From Moraxellaceae bacterium (lineage in GTDB: Bacteria; Pseudomonadota; Gammaproteobacteria; Pseudomonadales; Moraxellaceae), in contig JACKNZ010000012.1 of NCBI GenBank assembly GCA_024234595.1, positions 1 through 64,000 on the forward strand: a stretch of DNA of 64,000 nt, in the 5' to 3' direction. Made by a program: the position numbers and the translations under genes. Of this stretch, positions 18,035 through 28,032 are shown one piece after another. The first letter of the stretch is position 1; each line of letters begins with the position of its first letter. The notes beneath the pieces were generated by a model, which saw only the letters and a list, made by a program, of their open reading frames with translations, had not been told where the DNA came from and did no database searches.

Positions 18035-18484
18035 ATGAGTAATAGCAGTGTTACGCTTATTATTAAAGCAGAGTTAACAAATATTGCTTTAGTAGGTGCT
18101 GTTGTTCGTGCACTATGCGTTGAATTTGATTTGGATATGGTTGTTTGCACCGAAGTGGAATTGGCAGTAGTAGAAGCAATCACTAATATTATTAAATATG
18201 GTTTGGCTCACAGGCCACAAGAAAGCATTCAGCTTATTGTGTCTTATCATAATGCTCAACTTGAAATTATCCTGCAAGATAAAGGCGTGCCCATGCCACC
18301 AGAAGCTTTAATAAATGCGGATGGTTCGGTGTTTGATTATGATGTCGAAAATATTGATACATGGCCAACTTCAGGCATGGGCTTATCGTTAATCAAGGCA
18401 GTAATGACCCATGTCAATTATGATGCGAGCGCAGAGGGAAATAGTTTACATCTGATTAAACACATATCTCCCACCATTGAATAG
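18035..18484 (+). CDS. RsbW-like serine kinase (HATPase_c)
   Basis: This 149-residue single GHKL ATPase domain has the N box EVELAVVEAITNIIKYG, G1 box DKGVPMPP and G2 box SGMGLSLIKAV. There is no histidine phosphoacceptor domain, which is the mark of anti-sigma/serine kinases such as RsbW and SpoIIAB. It probably phosphorylates the STAS protein encoded 28 bases upstream. It is followed after 30 bases by the glycosidase gene, which suggests that the switch and the glycan genes share transcription. Confidence 0.85.
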   Translation: MSNSSVTLIIKAELTNIALVGAVVRALCVEFDLDMVVCTEVELAVVEAITNIIKYGLAHRPQESIQLIVSYHNAQLEIILQDKGVPMPPEALINADGSVFDYDVENIDTWPTSGMGLSLIKAVMTHVNYDASAEGNSLHLIKHISPTIE

Positions 18485-18514
18485 CATTATTTAGGCTATC
18501 AAGGAGAGTATAGA

Positions 18515-20749
18515 ATGGGGCTTAGTCAGCGATATTATGCCTTATTGTTGAGTCTAGCTTTAAATACACAGGGTTATGCTTTGACTACCGACAAAAGTCT
18601 TTCGGGGGATTGGTTGTTGCATTCCGCGTATCTCGTTCCTGCCGATGTTTATTTGCCGCAATCGTCTGTTCATCACTCTCCTTTGTGGCAAAAAATACAG
18701 ATTCCTAATAATTGGTATTTAGCAGGTTATGACTTGTCGGGGGCAGTGTGGCACAAGCGTTTATTTGATGTTGACAGTGAACAGCAAAACAGCACAGCAC
18801 GGCTCAACTTTCAAGCTATTGATTATGCAGCCGATGTTTGGCTCAATGGCCATTATTTGGGGTTTCATCAAGGCTATTTTGACCCATTTAGTTTTGATGT
18901 CACAGGGCTATTGCAAGCTAAAGATAATTTGTTAGTGGTAAAAGTTGATAGTCCTAATGAAATGCCCGATAAAGAGTGGTCTTTGCACAAAAAACTTATT
19001 AAAGGGGTGTTAAATCATCATGATACTCGACCCGCTGGCGCGTGGTCGATTAAAGGCCAAGATGCCAACTCGGGGGGTATTTGGCAGCCTGTGACTTTGC
19101 ATTTTTCTAAAAATGTGAGCATAGAAAATATCGTCGTTAAGCAACAAATCGCCAAGGGGGTGCTTGCTAAACAGTTATCAACGGCACAGTTAGATATCGG
19201 TATTGAGCTTAATACCATCTTGCCTTTACAACATCTGCAAACTCAAATTATTTTAACAGATGAACACAGCCAACAACGGCAAGATTACTGGTTGGATACA
19301 GCGCAATGTACTGCCATAACTAAGCAAAAGTGGCATTGTCAATTAGGCATGACGGTTAGTAATGTAAACACATGGTGGCCAAAGGGTTATGGTGCAGCAG
19401 CTTTGTATCAATTAAATATTGCTATCAAACAGGAGGGTAAAATACTTGAACAAGCCAAGCAACGTCTTGCATTTAGAACAATTACTTATGATGCAGCTAA
19501 CAACGCATTTTTGATTAACGGCAGACGATTGTTTATTAAAGGCACTAATTATATTGCCTCTCCGTGGTTGGCGAGTATGAATCGCGACAGCTATGCGCGT
19601 GATATTGATTTAATGCAAGACGCACATATCAATGCGGTGCGAGTTCATGCACACATTGCAGGGCAGGACTTTTATGATATTGCCGATGAAAAAGGGATGT
19701 TGGTTTGGCAAGACTTTCCTTTGCAATGGGGCTATGACGACAGTGAGACATTTACAGAAGAGGCACAGCGTCAAGCACGACGTATGATAGAGCTGTTACA
19801 TCCTCATCCATCCATTTTTGCATGGTCGGGTCGTAATGAGCCACCGTGGAATGCCGATTGGATGAAGTACAAATATCCTGATTATAATCCACAACAAAAC
19901 CGTGATTTAACCGCCAAAGTGGGTGCTGTGTTGGCGACCGACAGCACACGTTATCACCATGATTATTCGGCAACGGGTGAGCATTTATGGATGGGCTGGT
20001 ATTCGGGTAATTGGCGTGATCATGCCAAACGTACCAAAGTCTCTATCGTCAGTTAGTTTGGTGCACAGGCTTTGCCAGAGGTGGCGGTGCTGCAACAAAT
20101 TATTCCAAGTAATGATTTGTGGCCGAACAGTTTAGACCCCAAAGACTCTGCTTGGCAAAGTTGGGATTATCATAATTTTCAGGTACAAGAAACGTTTAAA
20201 AATGCTGGCATTGAACGTGGTGACAGCCTAGAAAGTTTTGTGAAAAACTCGCAACAGTATCAGGCTAAGCTCACGCAACTGGCCGCAGAGTCTTACCGAA
20301 GACAGCGGTATCAACCAGTGTCCGCTGTGTTTCAATTTATGTTTAACGAAACATGGCCTTCGATTAACTGGGGAGTAATGGACTATCAGCGACATCCAAA
20401 ATTGGGCTATTATCAGTTACAACAAGCCTATCAACCCATTTTGCCCAGCATTGAGTGGGATAATGATGTTATCAAAGCGGGAGACACCGCACGTTTTGAG
20501 TTGTGGGCAATTAACGATACGTGGCAAGCATATCCTAAAGCATGGTTATGGTATCGTCTTAAAACAAGCAATCAGCGAGTGGTTTATCAGGGTAAACGCC
20601 GTTTCGATTTAACAGCAGATAGTGCCCGCCCTGTATGGGAGTTAAAGTTTCCCGCACTTACTACGGGGGGCTATCAGCTTGAGGTTGAATTGCTAAATGA
20701 GAAACAACAAGTATTAGGTACTAATCGCTTTGAGTTTAGCGTGTTATAA
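18515..20749 (+). pseudogene. Family 2 glycoside hydrolase interrupted by an in-frame amber codon at the nucleophile
   Basis: Two open stretches, 18515-20056 and 20057-20749, are in the same frame and together encode a 744-codon protein. It has a signal peptide (about 1-22), an N-terminal jelly roll (W-x-P-x-N-W and YAADVWLNGHYLG), an Ig-like domain, and a TIM barrel with the acid/base Glu442 in SGRNEP. Codon 514 (20054-20056) is TAG in the context IVS-stop-FGAQALPEV. In GH2 beta-mannosidase-type enzymes this is SEFGxQ, where Glu is the nucleophile, so one G-to-T change in GAG explains it. The downstream part keeps normal coding sequence. It is either a recent pseudogene, a sequencing error or read through. 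The substrate is probably a beta-mannoside or related beta-glycan. Confidence 0.8.
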
Positions 20750-20789
20750 ATCGTATTTAATTTAATAAAAAGGTGATAGGGAATTTAAA

Positions 20790-22610
20790 ATGGGGTTTTA
20801 TTTTGATAAATTTGAGCATCGTAAGCCACCTGAACCCACGCCATATCGACCAGTAATAGAGTTAATTTGGCAGTTTTTGGCCGTGATTGCGCTGGTTTTA
20901 GGGGGTAATTATATTTATTGGCGATGGACATCTTCCCTCAATTATGAAGCCTTATGGTTTGCTGTGCCTTTAGCCTTTGCCGAAACCTGTGCCTATTTTG
21001 GTTTGTTTTTATTTGCCTTTAATTTGTGGAAAACCCGTGATTATCCACAACAACCAGCACCGCACAACATCAGTGAGTGCATAAACGACAAAATTGATGC
21101 CTCCGAAGACCGCCCGATTAGTGTTGATTTATTTATTGCCACCTATAGCGAAGAAGAAGAATTAGTCCGACTGTCGATTAAAGACGCAAAAAATGTTAAC
21201 TATCCTTATGCCATTGATTACAAAATTTATGTACTGGATGACGGTCGTCGTGCCTCGATGAAAGCGGTGTGTGATGAGGAAGGGGTGGGTTATATTACGC
21301 GCACTAATAATATCGGATTTAAAGCAGGCAATTTGCGTAATGCCATGGAAAAAACCAGTGGTGATTTTATTGTTATTTGTGATGCCGATACCCGTGTTTT
21401 TAGTACGATATTAGAAGATACACTCGGTTACTTTAAAGACCCGCAAGTTGCGTGGGTTCAAACTCCACAATGGTTTTATGATATTCCAGAAGGCAAACCG
21501 CTGCCTTTAGTATGGCGTAAACATGCTGGCATGATAGGTTATGGCGCGGCTAAAATGCTCGAAAAGTTGTTTGGCCCTATTCAGCTGGGTAGAGACCCAT
21601 TTGTCAACGACCCACAAATGTTTTATGACGTAATTTTGCGTCGTCGTAATTGGGCAAATGCTTCTTTTTGTTGTGGTGCAGGTTCTATTCATCGTCGTGA
21701 AGCGGTGATGCAAGGGGCATTGCGTGCTTATGCTATGTCGGTCGAAAATGAAGTTCATCAGCATACACAAGATATTGACGATGATGATTTGCGTGAAGAG
21801 TTAGGACAGGCAATTCGTAGTCAAGCATCAATGGATACCGAATTTACCCCCTATAAATTTCATGTTTCGGAGGATATTTATACCTCAATTGTATTGCATT
21901 CTGACCCTGACCATCACTGGAAATCGGTATTACATCCTAAAGTTGAGTCCAAAATGTTATCGCCGCAAGATTTGCAAACATGGATGGTACAGCGTTTTAA
22001 ATATGCTGGCGGTTCGTTAGATATTGCCTTGCGTGATAATCCTGTGTTTAAAGGCGATTTAACATTGCCTCAGCGTATTATGTATTTGACGACATTTTGG
22101 TCATACTTAGGGTGTATTTGGAATATTATTTTTTTACTCGCGCCAACATTTTATTTATTAACAGGTATCTCGCCTGTATCCGCTTATTCTGAACCATTTT
22201 ATTGGCATTTTTTGCCGTTTATTTTAATTACCGAAATTGCCTTTATGTTTGCAACATGGGGTGTGGGTGCGTGGGATGGTAAAGCCTCGTACTTGTCATT
22301 TTTTCCTGTTAATTTTCAAGCATTAGCTAATGTGTTGCGTGGCGAAAAAATTAAGTTTCCTGTGACCCCTAAAGAGCGACAAGAAGGTACATTTTTGCAT
22401 TTGGTCTATCCACAATTTGCCATTATTGTGTTAAGTGTTATTGGTTTAACGGTGGGCTTTATCAAAATGGCCTTGGGTATTCCAATGGACATGAGTGGTT
22501 TCTTAATCAATGTCTTTTGGAGTATCAATAATATTGCGGCTATGTATCCTATTGTTAGGGCGGCTTTTTGGAAGCCTGATTACAACGAACAGCAAACAAT
22601 AACTGAATAA
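20790..22610 (+). CDS. Cellulose-synthase-like membrane glycosyltransferase, family 2
   Basis: This is a processive GT2 enzyme of 606 residues. Two membrane segments (about 25-78) precede the GT-A domain, which has Asp150/Asp151 (VLDDGRR), DAD (198-200), TPQWF (225-229), the catalytic-base region VSEDIYTS (SED, 360-362) and QRFKY (401-405) where the family has QxxRW. Four or so membrane segments follow. Unlike BcsA there is no C-terminal PilZ domain, so direct c-di-GMP control is not expected. The product could be a glucan or a mannan; the neighbouring GH2 gene favours a beta-mannan-like or mixed polymer, but this is inference. AGGG lies before the ATG. Confidence 0.88.
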   Translation: MGFYFDKFEHRKPPEPTPYRPVIELIWQFLAVIALVLGGNYIYWRWTSSLNYEALWFAVPLAFAETCAYFGLFLFAFNLWKTRDYPQQPAPHNISECINDKIDASEDRPISVDLFIATYSEEEELVRLSIKDAKNVNYPYAIDYKIYVLDDGRRASMKAVCDEEGVGYITRTNNIGFKAGNLRNAMEKTSGDFIVICDADTRVFSTILEDTLGYFKDPQVAWVQTPQWFYDIPEGKPLPLVWRKHAGMIGYGAAKMLEKLFGPIQLGRDPFVNDPQMFYDVILRRRNWANASFCCGAGSIHRREAVMQGALRAYAMSVENEVHQHTQDIDDDDLREELGQAIRSQASMDTEFTPYKFHVSEDIYTSIVLHSDPDHHWKSVLHPKVESKMLSPQDLQTWMVQRFKYAGGSLDIALRDNPVFKGDLTLPQRIMYLTTFWSYLGCIWNIIFLLAPTFYLLTGISPVSAYSEPFYWHFLPFILITEIAFMFATWGVGAWDGKASYLSFFPVNFQALANVLRGEKIKFPVTPKERQEGTFLHLVYPQFAIIVLSVIGLTVGFIKMALGIPMDMSGFLINVFWSINNIAAMYPIVRAAFWKPDYNEQQTITE

Positions 22611-22629
22611 TTTATAGTTAGAGGTTTTT

Positions 22630-24168
22630 ATGGCATTTAAGGATGATTTAGTGACGGCAAGAAGTTATATTGTGTTTGTGTTAGGGCTAATCACCGCTTT
22701 TGTCATGGTGTATTACATTGAGCAACACTCTAAGCTAAAAACACAAATTCCACCCACAGCAATGGTTAAAAGTGTGATTAAACTTGATCAAGAAAAATCA
22801 TTACCAGATACAATGACACCAAATACAGCTGTGCCGACTGCCGTAGCTGCTACAGTGATTCAGCAACCAAAGCAAGCTCAAACAACCGTTACCCATCCAA
22901 CCGCAGCAAATGCCAAGCCTAATCCTTTAAATGCGGCTAGCCAGATGATGGCCGATGTGTCCACCAAAGAGCCAATAATTTTGGCGAGCATTGAGCTAAA
23001 AACGCCAACATTTGGCAAAAGAAGCAAACAAAAATTGACTGAGCAAGAGTTGCAATGGGCAAAAATTGCGTGGCAATATTTTGTGAATAACACCCAAAAA
23101 TCGACAGGCTTAGTTAATTCGGTACAGGGGTATCCTGCAACCACCCTGTGGGACACTGCCTCATATATGATGGCAGCGATTGCAGCGCAGCGTTTGTCTT
23201 TGATTGAGCAAGCAGAGTTTGACCAAAGAATGAGTAGTGTTTTAAATTCTTTGGCAATTATGCCGTTGGTTGATAACAAATTACCTAATAAGTCTTATAA
23301 CACCATTAGCTTGGCGATGACCAATTATGCTAACAAGGACAGTCCAAAAGGCATTGGTTGGTCAGCGATTGATATTGGACGATTGTTAGTGCCGTTAAAA
23401 ATTTTACAAAAAAAATATCCCCAACATCAAGCAATGGTGCAAAAAGTGCTTGGCCGTTGGTCAATCCCAGATGTGGTTCATCATAATATTATGTTTGGCG
23501 CAGCAGTGGATAACAATGGCAATATCAAACTTATGCAAGAAGGACGTTTAGGATACGAGCAATATGCCGCTAAAACGTTTGCTTTGTTTAATCATCAGGC
23601 TAAATACGCTGCTAGTTATGTGAATCATTTGCAGTATGTTGATATTTATGGCATCGAAGTCGCTGTTGATAAGCGCGACCCTAAAACCAGTGGCGCACAA
23701 AATTATGTTTTAAGTGAACCATATATTTTAGATGGTTTGGAGTTTGGTTTTGACAAAAACTCTAAAGAATTAGCGGCACGTTTGTTTTTGGTGCAACAAG
23801 CACGTTATAAAAATACAGGTATTCTTACCGCTGTAAGTGAAGACCATATTGATGTTGCGCCGTATTTTGTTTACAACACGGTATATGTGGCTGGTAAAAC
23901 ATGGGCTGCAATTACCGATAAAGGGCAAGATGCATCAGCGTTCAAAAGTTTATCCACTAAAACCGTGTTTGGTTGGCATGCCTTATACAACACTGACTAT
24001 AGCAAAAAAATGTTAGATGCCATAAAAGACTTACACGACACAAATAAAGGTTGGTATTCTGGCTTATATGAGCAAAATCAACAGCCAAATAAGGCAATTA
24101 CCGCTAATACCAATGGTGTTGTCTTAGAAAGCTTGGCCTATATTCAATTAGGTAAATTGTTACCATAA
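22630..24168 (+). CDS. DUF3131 protein, membrane-anchored (first of three)
   Basis: This 512-residue protein has one N-terminal membrane anchor (about 12-30), a Pro/Thr/Ala-rich periplasmic linker to about 130 and a DUF3131 domain. Conserved blocks are WAKIAWQYFVNNTQKSTGLV, LWDTASY (Asp175), ANKDSPKGIGWSAIDIGR, LQEGRLGYEQYAAK and NTNGVVLESL. The domain has no established activity that I can cite; its spacing of aromatic and acidic blocks recalls alpha/alpha-barrel glycosidases. It starts 19 bases after the glycosyltransferase, with AGAGG upstream. A periplasmic role in processing or binding the polymer is likely. Confidence 0.8.
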   Translation: MAFKDDLVTARSYIVFVLGLITAFVMVYYIEQHSKLKTQIPPTAMVKSVIKLDQEKSLPDTMTPNTAVPTAVAATVIQQPKQAQTTVTHPTAANAKPNPLNAASQMMADVSTKEPIILASIELKTPTFGKRSKQKLTEQELQWAKIAWQYFVNNTQKSTGLVNSVQGYPATTLWDTASYMMAAIAAQRLSLIEQAEFDQRMSSVLNSLAIMPLVDNKLPNKSYNTISLAMTNYANKDSPKGIGWSAIDIGRLLVPLKILQKKYPQHQAMVQKVLGRWSIPDVVHHNIMFGAAVDNNGNIKLMQEGRLGYEQYAAKTFALFNHQAKYAASYVNHLQYVDIYGIEVAVDKRDPKTSGAQNYVLSEPYILDGLEFGFDKNSKELAARLFLVQQARYKNTGILTAVSEDHIDVAPYFVYNTVYVAGKTWAAITDKGQDASAFKSLSTKTVFGWHALYNTDYSKKMLDAIKDLHDTNKGWYSGLYEQNQQPNKAITANTNGVVLESLAYIQLGKLLP

Positions 24169-24183
24169 CAGAAGGGAAATTGC

Positions 24184-25776
24184 ATGAAGATTAAAGTGTT
24201 TCGCGCTGCAAATATTGCCCTATTGTCCAGCTTAGTGTCGTTGGGTGTTGCTGAGTCATGCCATGCAGCATCGTTGGCATCGGCGCAGCCACCTGTGGTA
24301 TATCCACATCGTTCGGGCGCGTTAACAGCAACCGAAATAGAAATGGCTAAAATCGCGTGGCGTTATTTTCAAAATAATTATCAGCCCGAAACAGGTTTGG
24401 TAAACGCGGTTGATGGTTATCCTTCAACAACCATGTGGGATACAGCCTCTTATTTGGCGGCCTTAGTGACTGCACATCGTTTCGAATTCATTGATAAACA
24501 AACATTTGACGCCCGTTTAACCAAATTAATCGCAACTTTAAATACCATAGAACTGTTTAGAAGTGAGTTACCCAATAAGGTCTATCACACTAAAACTGCC
24601 GAAAAAGTTAATTATGCTAATAAAGCAGGAGAAATAGGCTTTTCAGCCTTAGATTTAGGACGACTGTTAATTTGGTTACATATTATTAAGCAGCTTTATC
24701 CTGAGCACGCCAATGCAGTAGATAGTGTGGTGTTACGTTGGAATTTTACTAATGTTGTCGATAAATGCGGCACCATGTACGGGGCAATGTTAGATGCCAA
24801 TAAAAAAACTGTTTATGTGCAAGAGGGACGTTTAGGTTACGAAGAGTATGCAGCCAAAGGCTTTCAATTGTGGCGTATTCCGACTTGTTTGTCGGCACGT
24901 CCTGAACCCTTTGCAACCATGCCAATGTATTGTGTTAATGTTCCTTATGACACAAGAGACCCGCGTGAATTATCGCAACATAATTATGTGGTCTCGGAGT
25001 CTTATGTCTTAGATGGTATAGAGCTAGGATGGGATGTAGTTGGTGATATGACCAGCTCAGATAAAGTGCATACCGATGTGATTATGGAAAATTTTGCCCA
25101 TCGCGTATATCAGGTACAAGAAAATCGCTACAAAGAAACAGGCGTGATTACTGCGCGTTCCGAACATCAATTAGATAAAGCCCCATACTTTGTGTATGAC
25201 ACAGTTTACAGTGACGGTTATCCTTGGAATACCATTACCGATAGTGGCAAATATGTACCAGAGTTTGCGGCAGTCTCGTTAAAAGCAGCTCTAGGAATGT
25301 GGGTACTTTGGGACTCTCCTTATACTGATTTATTAGCTAATCATATTTGGCATCAATATGTGCCCGAAAAAGGTTACTACGAAGGTGTTTATGAGAATGG
25401 TAAAGGGCCAATTAAAACTTTTACCGCCAATAATAATGGCATTATGTTGGAATCGTTATTGTTCAAAAAAAGCGGCAAAATATTGACCTTAGACAATAAT
25501 AAAGCACCGATTAGCTCTTTATGGGAAAAAACCATCGCTGATAGTTTTAATGGTGAAAACAAAGCCCGAAACAGACCCAGTTATTGTATAGATGAACATA
25601 CCAATACAACGGCCTTGAACAACAAAAAATCTTGGTTTAAACGTTTGTGGCCTAGCAGTTCTATTGATGCTAGAGAGATTTTACCTCCCGCTAAACAATG
25701 CTCGGTACAAAAAACGTGTACGATATGTCAAGAAAACGCACCAGTTACCTTGCCTGCTTGGTCATCCTGTCACTAA
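24184..25776 (+). CDS. DUF3131 protein with Cys-containing tail (second of three)
   Basis: This 530-residue protein has a signal peptide ending near SCHAAS (about 29). It carries a DUF3131 domain with MAKIAWRYFQNNYQPETGLV, MWDTASYLAAL (Asp86), VQEGRLGYEEYAAKGF and NNNGIMLESL. It keeps all the blocks of the first copy and adds a C-terminal tail of about 60 residues with four cysteines, including CTIC. AAGGGA stands before the ATG, 15 bases after the previous stop. It overlaps the next gene by about 50 bases. It is presumably periplasmic and part of the same machinery. Confidence 0.8.
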   Translation: MKIKVFRAANIALLSSLVSLGVAESCHAASLASAQPPVVYPHRSGALTATEIEMAKIAWRYFQNNYQPETGLVNAVDGYPSTTMWDTASYLAALVTAHRFEFIDKQTFDARLTKLIATLNTIELFRSELPNKVYHTKTAEKVNYANKAGEIGFSALDLGRLLIWLHIIKQLYPEHANAVDSVVLRWNFTNVVDKCGTMYGAMLDANKKTVYVQEGRLGYEEYAAKGFQLWRIPTCLSARPEPFATMPMYCVNVPYDTRDPRELSQHNYVVSESYVLDGIELGWDVVGDMTSSDKVHTDVIMENFAHRVYQVQENRYKETGVITARSEHQLDKAPYFVYDTVYSDGYPWNTITDSGKYVPEFAAVSLKAALGMWVLWDSPYTDLLANHIWHQYVPEKGYYEGVYENGKGPIKTFTANNNGIMLESLLFKKSGKILTLDNNKAPISSLWEKTIADSFNGENKARNRPSYCIDEHTNTTALNNKKSWFKRLWPSSSIDAREILPPAKQCSVQKTCTICQENAPVTLPAWSSCH

Positions 25777-27131
25777 CGGTCGCAAGCTGTGGCGTGGTGG
25801 TTCGACAAGTCAATCACGCTTACCAAAAAATAGAGGCAGGTAGCTTACGTTATCAAGGTCGTCTTGCACCATTGACGGCCAAAGAACAATTATGGGCAAA
25901 AACGGCATGGCGTTATTTTGTCAATAATACCAATAACAGCACAGGGCTAGTCAATTCAATCGACCGTTATCCTGTTGCCAGTGTTTGGCATATGGGTGAT
26001 TATTTGGCGGCATTGATGGCGGCACATCAGTTATCTTTGATAGATAAAATTGAATTTGATCAACGCTTGAGTCAGTTTTTGGAGTTTGTGGCTAAAATGC
26101 CATTAGCTCAGGGCAAATTACCTAACAAGAACTACAACACTAAAACGGGTGCCATGTTAGATGCCGCCAACAAAGACGGAGAAGCAGGGTGGTCAGCCAC
26201 AGATATCAGTCGTTTGATGGTGTGGCTCAAAATCATTGGCGAGCATTATCCCGAATATCAAGAATATTTAGATAAAGTCATTTTGCGCTGGCAATATTGC
26301 GAAGTGATAGATGATTGTGGGCAATTGTACCGTTATGGCAAAACAGGTGCAGCGTGGCAAAAGCAACAAGACGGCCGTTTGGGATATGAAGAGTATGCGG
26401 GAACGGGCTTTTCTTTATGGGGCTTTAATGCCAATCAAGCACGAAAGATGAAATTAGACCATCGAATCAGTGTTGATAATTTGCAGTTATTATTAGATGA
26501 GCGCGACCCACGTGTCACTAATACCGCTAATCCTATATTAACTACGCCTTATGTGTTATTAGGTTTAGAGTTTGGTTGGCAAGAAGGTCAAAAATACAGT
26601 CGTTATTGGCCAAATAATGGTGACTTTTTAAAACAACAAGCCGATATGGTGTATCGAGTTCAAGAGCAGCGTTGGTTTAAAGATAAAATATATACGGCTC
26701 GAACAGACCATTACTTAGCTGTTGCCCCCTATCGATTATTAGATAGTGTTTATGCCAACGGCTTGCCGTGGAATACCATTAGCGACAGCGATAATCGTTA
26801 TCCTCAATACGCATTAGTAGCGACCAGTGCCGTGTTTGGATTATGGGTGTTATGGGATACGCCTTACACGGATCAATTAATGAAAGTAACCGAAGCTTTA
26901 TTTGATAAAGATAGGGGGTGGTACGAAGGACGCTACGAAACTTCTGGGGCTTATGAGCGTTTGATTAGTAGTCATACCAATGCAATGGTGCTAGAGTCTT
27001 TGCTATATAAAACACGAGGCAAGTTATATTTGGGTAAACAACGGATAGGATATTTTAATGTCAAACTGGACAAAGTCTATGAGTTACCACAGCACTGTTT
27101 GCCGCCTGAGCGAGCTGTTTGTCCTAATTAA
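25725..27131 (+). CDS. DUF3131 lipoprotein, diverged copy (third of three)
   Basis: With the start at ATG 25725 the protein is 468 residues and begins with a lipoprotein signal (LTVASC, Cys22). An upstream in-frame ATG at 25698 gives a worse leader and no ribosome binding site. The DUF3131 domain is recognisable (WAKTAWRYFVNNTNNSTGLV, GRLGYEEYAGTGF) but key blocks differ. The WD of LWDTASY is WH (SVWHMGDY), QEGR is QDGR and NNNG is HTNA. If those acidic residues are catalytic, this copy may only bind substrate or have a structural role. It is probably anchored to the outer membrane. Confidence 0.78.
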   Translation: MSRKRTSYLACLVILSLTVASCGVVVRQVNHAYQKIEAGSLRYQGRLAPLTAKEQLWAKTAWRYFVNNTNNSTGLVNSIDRYPVASVWHMGDYLAALMAAHQLSLIDKIEFDQRLSQFLEFVAKMPLAQGKLPNKNYNTKTGAMLDAANKDGEAGWSATDISRLMVWLKIIGEHYPEYQEYLDKVILRWQYCEVIDDCGQLYRYGKTGAAWQKQQDGRLGYEEYAGTGFSLWGFNANQARKMKLDHRISVDNLQLLLDERDPRVTNTANPILTTPYVLLGLEFGWQEGQKYSRYWPNNGDFLKQQADMVYRVQEQRWFKDKIYTARTDHYLAVAPYRLLDSVYANGLPWNTISDSDNRYPQYALVATSAVFGLWVLWDTPYTDQLMKVTEALFDKDRGWYEGRYETSGAYERLISSHTNAMVLESLLYKTRGKLYLGKQRIGYFNVKLDKVYELPQHCLPPERAVCPN

Positions 27132-28032
27132 CAAGCGATTATGTGATGTGCTTGTAGTCGGCTTGCTCATGTTTAGTTCTGTATCGCTAAATAATGTTGC
27201 TTATGCTTTAACCATTAGCGACCGTGATTTTTATCAGACAGGTTTAGCTTTTTATCAAGCAGGGCAGTTAGAGGATGCGGCAAATAATTGGCAATCTTTG
27301 GCACAAAATAGTCAAGCTGAGGATTATGACAGCAAAAAGCAAGCTGCTTTTGCTGCGGTATTAGCGACTTTATCATGGGAACAACTGCAAAATGCCAATG
27401 CTTATCAGACGTGGGCCGATGCCATTAGACTGTATTTAGAAGCCAATACCACATGGGAACAACAACGTTTGATTTTAAAAGAGCGTGTGACAGGCAACCG
27501 TATGGCTTTGCAACAATTAACCAGTAATATGGTGATTGTTGAAGCATTTGAACAACTACTGTTGGATATGGATGCTAATTATGCGTTAACAGACTATCAA
27601 GGGCCGCGTACAGGCTTGCAAAAAAGTGAAGCTAATCGTCAATTGGATGTTACGCAATATATTATGGCTAGCCCTTTGGAGGCTAAAGCAAATACTGAAC
27701 CTGAAACTGAATCTACCGCCACTAATCTAGTAGAACAACAAAGCCAATCTTCACCTAACTCTAAAGCAGAAGCAGATAATTATAGCTCAATAGAGTCAGA
27801 GAAAATAAACAACGATACTGCGCCAGTTGAAGCAAATGCTTCAGAGCCTGCTGATACAGTAACAACGAGTGAACCAGCTTCGCTGACGCAACAGCCAGAA
27901 GTCACAGAAGATAGGCCACCACAGCAGACCACGCCCAGTTTGCCATCATCAGTAGAGTCAAACGAGACGGTGAGTCCTCCCAGCTTTAGTCGTCATATTA
28001 TTCCCATAACACCAGAAGCTACTAACGAATAA
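27058..28032 (+). CDS. Periplasmic TPR-like protein with acidic Ser/Thr/Pro tail
   Basis: This 324-residue frame overlaps the end of the third DUF3131 gene by 74 bases. AGGAT lies 7 bases before the ATG at 27058; a later start at 27079 or a GTG near 27144 would give a more ordinary signal peptide (LVVGLLMFSSVSLNNVAYA). Residues about 55-170 are alpha-helical with TPR-like spacing (YQTGLAFYQAGQLEDAANNWQSLA). The last 120 residues are low-complexity, rich in Glu, Ser, Thr and Pro. TPR proteins often serve as scaffolds in exopolysaccharide export. It is convergent with the hybrid kinase and overlaps its end by 11 bases. Confidence 0.65.
   Translation: MSNWTKSMSYHSTVCRLSELFVLINKRLCDVLVVGLLMFSSVSLNNVAYALTISDRDFYQTGLAFYQAGQLEDAANNWQSLAQNSQAEDYDSKKQAAFAAVLATLSWEQLQNANAYQTWADAIRLYLEANTTWEQQRLILKERVTGNRMALQQLTSNMVIVEAFEQLLLDMDANYALTDYQGPRTGLQKSEANRQLDVTQYIMASPLEAKANTEPETESTATNLVEQQSQSSPNSKAEADNYSSIESEKINNDTAPVEANASEPADTVTTSEPASLTQQPEVTEDRPPQQTTPSLPSSVESNETVSPPSFSRHIIPITPEATNE

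Noticed and set aside
20054..20056. UAG as pyrrolysine or reassigned codon
   Set aside because: The expected residue is the nucleophile Glu, RF1 is intact in the window, and no other gene here needs UAG as sense.
22878..23279. 133-codon frame antisense to the first DUF3131 gene
   Set aside because: Shadow of the coding strand; no ribosome binding site or family features.
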